A stretch of 64,000 nt of DNA from UBA4408 sp002389785. Its GTDB lineage: Bacteria; Bacteroidota; Bacteroidia; UBA4408. The DNA lies in the NCBI GenBank assembly GCA_035438985.1, contig DAORJK010000001.1, positions 310,001-374,000 on the forward strand. The letters run 5' to 3'. The translations under genes were made by a program, and so were the position numbers. Shown here in pieces: positions 62,748 to 64,000 of this stretch; position 1 is the first letter of the stretch, and every line of letters begins with the position of its first letter. The notes beneath the pieces are model-generated. The model saw nothing but the letters and a program-made list of their open reading frames with translations. It did no database searches and was not told the origin of the DNA.

Positions 62748-62775
62748 CAAAAATACATTATTTTGATGCAATCAA
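62748..62775 (-). promoter_or_regulatory. ruvC: Promoter of ruvC
   Basis: Minus-strand TTG (62775-62773), 17-nt spacer and TATTTTTG (62755-62748). The -7 box ends 10 nt before the ATG, so the leader is only a few nt, close to leaderless. Confidence 0.5.
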
Positions 62776-62790
62776 TTAGTTTTAACTTTG
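62763..62790 (+). promoter_or_regulatory. Promoter of the DinB gene
   Basis: TTG at 62763-62765, a 17-nt spacer and TAACTTTG at 62783-62790. The ATG is 11 nt later. It overlaps the ruvC promoter in the opposite sense, so the two compete for polymerase. Confidence 0.6.
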
Positions 62791-62800
62791 ACCAAAAAAA

Positions 62801-63292
62801 ATGAAAACGGCTAATTATATACAACAACTAGTAAAATATAATGTTTGGGCCAATACTAAAGTGGCTGAGATTTTATGCACACTCACTACTGATGAACTTC
62901 AACAAGAAATAATTAGTAGTTTTTCCTCTATTCAAAAAACAGTGCTGCATATTTGGGATGCTGAGTTTATATGGCTCAACCGAATAAATGGAATTCCAAT
63001 TACTACTTTTCCAAGTAAAGCCTATTCAAAGAATAGCGCTATCGATGCATTTGTTAATTGCTCCCTCGACTGGCAAGTGCTGATGGAAAATAAATCGGAT
63101 GCCTATTTTGATGAATTGAGCAGCTACACAAACCTGCAACAAAAAGTATTTAATAACCGAATGGGTGATATTGTTATCCATTGCATGAATCATTCAACCT
63201 ATCACCGAGGTCAGTTAATTACCATGCTTCGGCAACTTGGAAAAGAGCAATTGCCTTCGACAGATTTTATAACCTTTCTTCGAGAAAATTAA
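62801..63292 (+). CDS. DinB/YfiT-family protein
   Basis: The 163-aa protein has the four-helix DinB fold. The metal ligands are His in VLHIWDAEFIW (near 49) and the two His in CMNHSTYHRGQL (near 130-134). YNVWANTKVAEIL at the start is the typical first helix. Families include thiol-dependent transferases that use bacillithiol or mycothiol; the function in Bacteroidota is unknown. It is divergent from ruvC. No downstream partner. Confidence 0.9.
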   Translation: MKTANYIQQLVKYNVWANTKVAEILCTLTTDELQQEIISSFSSIQKTVLHIWDAEFIWLNRINGIPITTFPSKAYSKNSAIDAFVNCSLDWQVLMENKSDAYFDELSSYTNLQQKVFNNRMGDIVIHCMNHSTYHRGQLITMLRQLGKEQLPSTDFITFLREN

Positions 63293-63433
63293 TCACTTTA
63301 GTTTTTCGAATTTATTTGTTCGGGCAGTGCTGAAAATCCTAAAAGGACAAACGTTTTATAGAAACTGCAGGAACAAATAGCTTTGCAATTAAGGTTAATT
63401 CAAAAGATCTTGCGTCATTCTAAGTATAAAAAA

Positions 63434-64000
63434 TTATTGCACGACTACTAATTTTTTGTTTAGTGTAAAATTCTCACCTTTCACCACAACAACATAAATC
63501 GCAGAAGCTAATTCCGCAATATCAAGTTTATATTCGGTTACACCTTCAGCAGAAAATATTTTAGTAAAAACTACATTTCCCAGCTTATCAAAAATTTGAA
63601 CCGAATTTACACCAACCTGATTAGTGCTTTTTAATAAAACACTTTTACTAGCTGGATTAGGTGTTAATATTAAGTTACCGCTTGTTAATTTATTTTCGGT
63701 TATACCAACAGCCTTGTTTTTAATATTACTTTTTGATGTATTGATTCCTGTTAATGTACGCAGTGTTGGAGTACAACTTAAACCACCCATATTCGTTACT
63801 AATCGATAACTTGCATTGGGAAACAAATTGTAATCCGGATCGCTTATTTGATTCACATTTCCGGAAGTAATAGCAATGGTTCGCCAAACGCCCGAGCTAA
63901 TGCTATCGCGTAGTAACAAATATTGTAAAACCGGCGTAGTTTGATTTTGTATTTGATAAAAATTCCAATCAAAATTACCATTGCTTTGGTCGTTTAATTT
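63434..64000 (-). CDS. T9SS type A secreted protein, C-terminal part only
   Basis: The frame is open from the stop at 63434 to the right edge of the window, so only the last ~188 residues are seen; the 5' end is missing. The visible part has a beta-rich stretch (DPDYNLFPNASYRLVTNMGG, LSCTPTLRTLTG) and a type A sorting domain (LTPNPASKSVLLKSTNQVG ... VQIFDKLGNVVF ... ASAIYVVVVKGENFTLNKKLVVV). A Met at about 63919 is internal and not a start. The catalytic or binding part, if any, lies beyond the window. Confidence 0.85.
   Translation of the reverse strand, partial: KLNDQSNGNFDWNFYQIQNQTTPVLQYLLLRDSISSGVWRTIAITSGNVNQISDPDYNLFPNASYRLVTNMGGLSCTPTLRTLTGINTSKSNIKNKAVGITENKLTSGNLILTPNPASKSVLLKSTNQVGVNSVQIFDKLGNVVFTKIFSAEGVTEYKLDIAELASAIYVVVVKGENFTLNKKLVVVQ

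Noticed and set aside
1..64000. tRNA, rRNA, riboswitch, CRISPR or intact insertion sequence
   Set aside because: I looked through the intergenic stretches by eye for cloverleaf arms with TTCGA/TTCAA loops, repeat-spacer arrays and transposase motifs and found none; a tRNAscan or Infernal run would be decisive.

Overview
The window is about 64 kb of a low-GC (roughly 35-38 % by eye) chromosome from the phylum Bacteroidota. Four things support this. Many secreted proteins end in type IX secretion system (T9SS) sorting domains, both type A and a gliding-motility type B. Promoters fit the Bacteroidota pattern TTG-N(17-20)-TAnnTTTG. Ribosome binding sites are weak. Characteristic families are present, such as DUF5777 barrels, glycine-lipid acyltransferases and a PorE-like TPR/PD40 protein. 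Gene content suggests an aerobic, free-living, menaquinone-using organism, perhaps near Chitinophagales/Sphingobacteriales; this is inference only. No rRNA, tRNA, CRISPR array, integrase or intact transposase was seen.

Layout. 1-6 kb: edge of a DsbA/FrnE-like gene, Bax-inhibitor-1 protein, folE and queD (7-deazaguanine/pterin entry), then the mqnB-mqnD-hldD operon (futalosine menaquinone pathway plus heptose synthesis), a MerR regulator and an M23 peptidase. 6-17 kb: alaS, a decayed gene, a 2-oxoacid dehydrogenase E2, the PorE-like protein, a DnaQ-type exonuclease, surE and a T9SS protein. 17-26 kb: SCO protein, a large CotH/lamin-tail T9SS protein, a GlcD-like oxidase abutting a UbiD-family menaquinone decarboxylase, an amino-acid permease and murB. 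26-32 kb: two glycosyltransferases, ftsE, then an export operon of c-heme lipoproteins with a DUF5777 barrel. 32-34 kb: a small AT-rich module of a GHKL ATPase and a STAS-like DUF4325 protein. 34-43 kb: carA, a PKD-domain adhesin-like T9SS protein, eno, gltA and a T9SS protein lying between gltA and a second copy of the gltA 3' end. 43-54 kb: AI-2E-type transporter, extradiol dioxygenase, DUF1801, BNR-repeat T9SS protein, membrane-anchored C1 peptidase, NhaD, amino-acid permease, NAD(P)-binding protein, MarR and YceI. 54-64 kb: GT2, ECF sigma factor, GNAT, rsmG, two small exported proteins, glsB-glsA, a cytochrome c/dicopper monooxygenase fusion, ruvC, dinB and a T9SS protein cut by the window edge.

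Most of the window is ordinary housekeeping DNA. The parts most worth a second look are four. (1) A 38-bp direct repeat of the citrate synthase 3' end brackets a T9SS cargo gene and hairpin repeats, and looks like an insertion or replacement scar. (2) The GHKL ATPase + DUF4325 pair could be a signalling or defence switch. (3) The operon of lipoproteins with CX4CH heme motifs has three related heme modules. (4) The cytochrome c protein is fused to a peptidylglycine-monooxygenase-like domain that keeps all six copper ligands. Several apparent TTG starts lie inside promoter -7 elements, so starts were moved to downstream ATGs in those genes.
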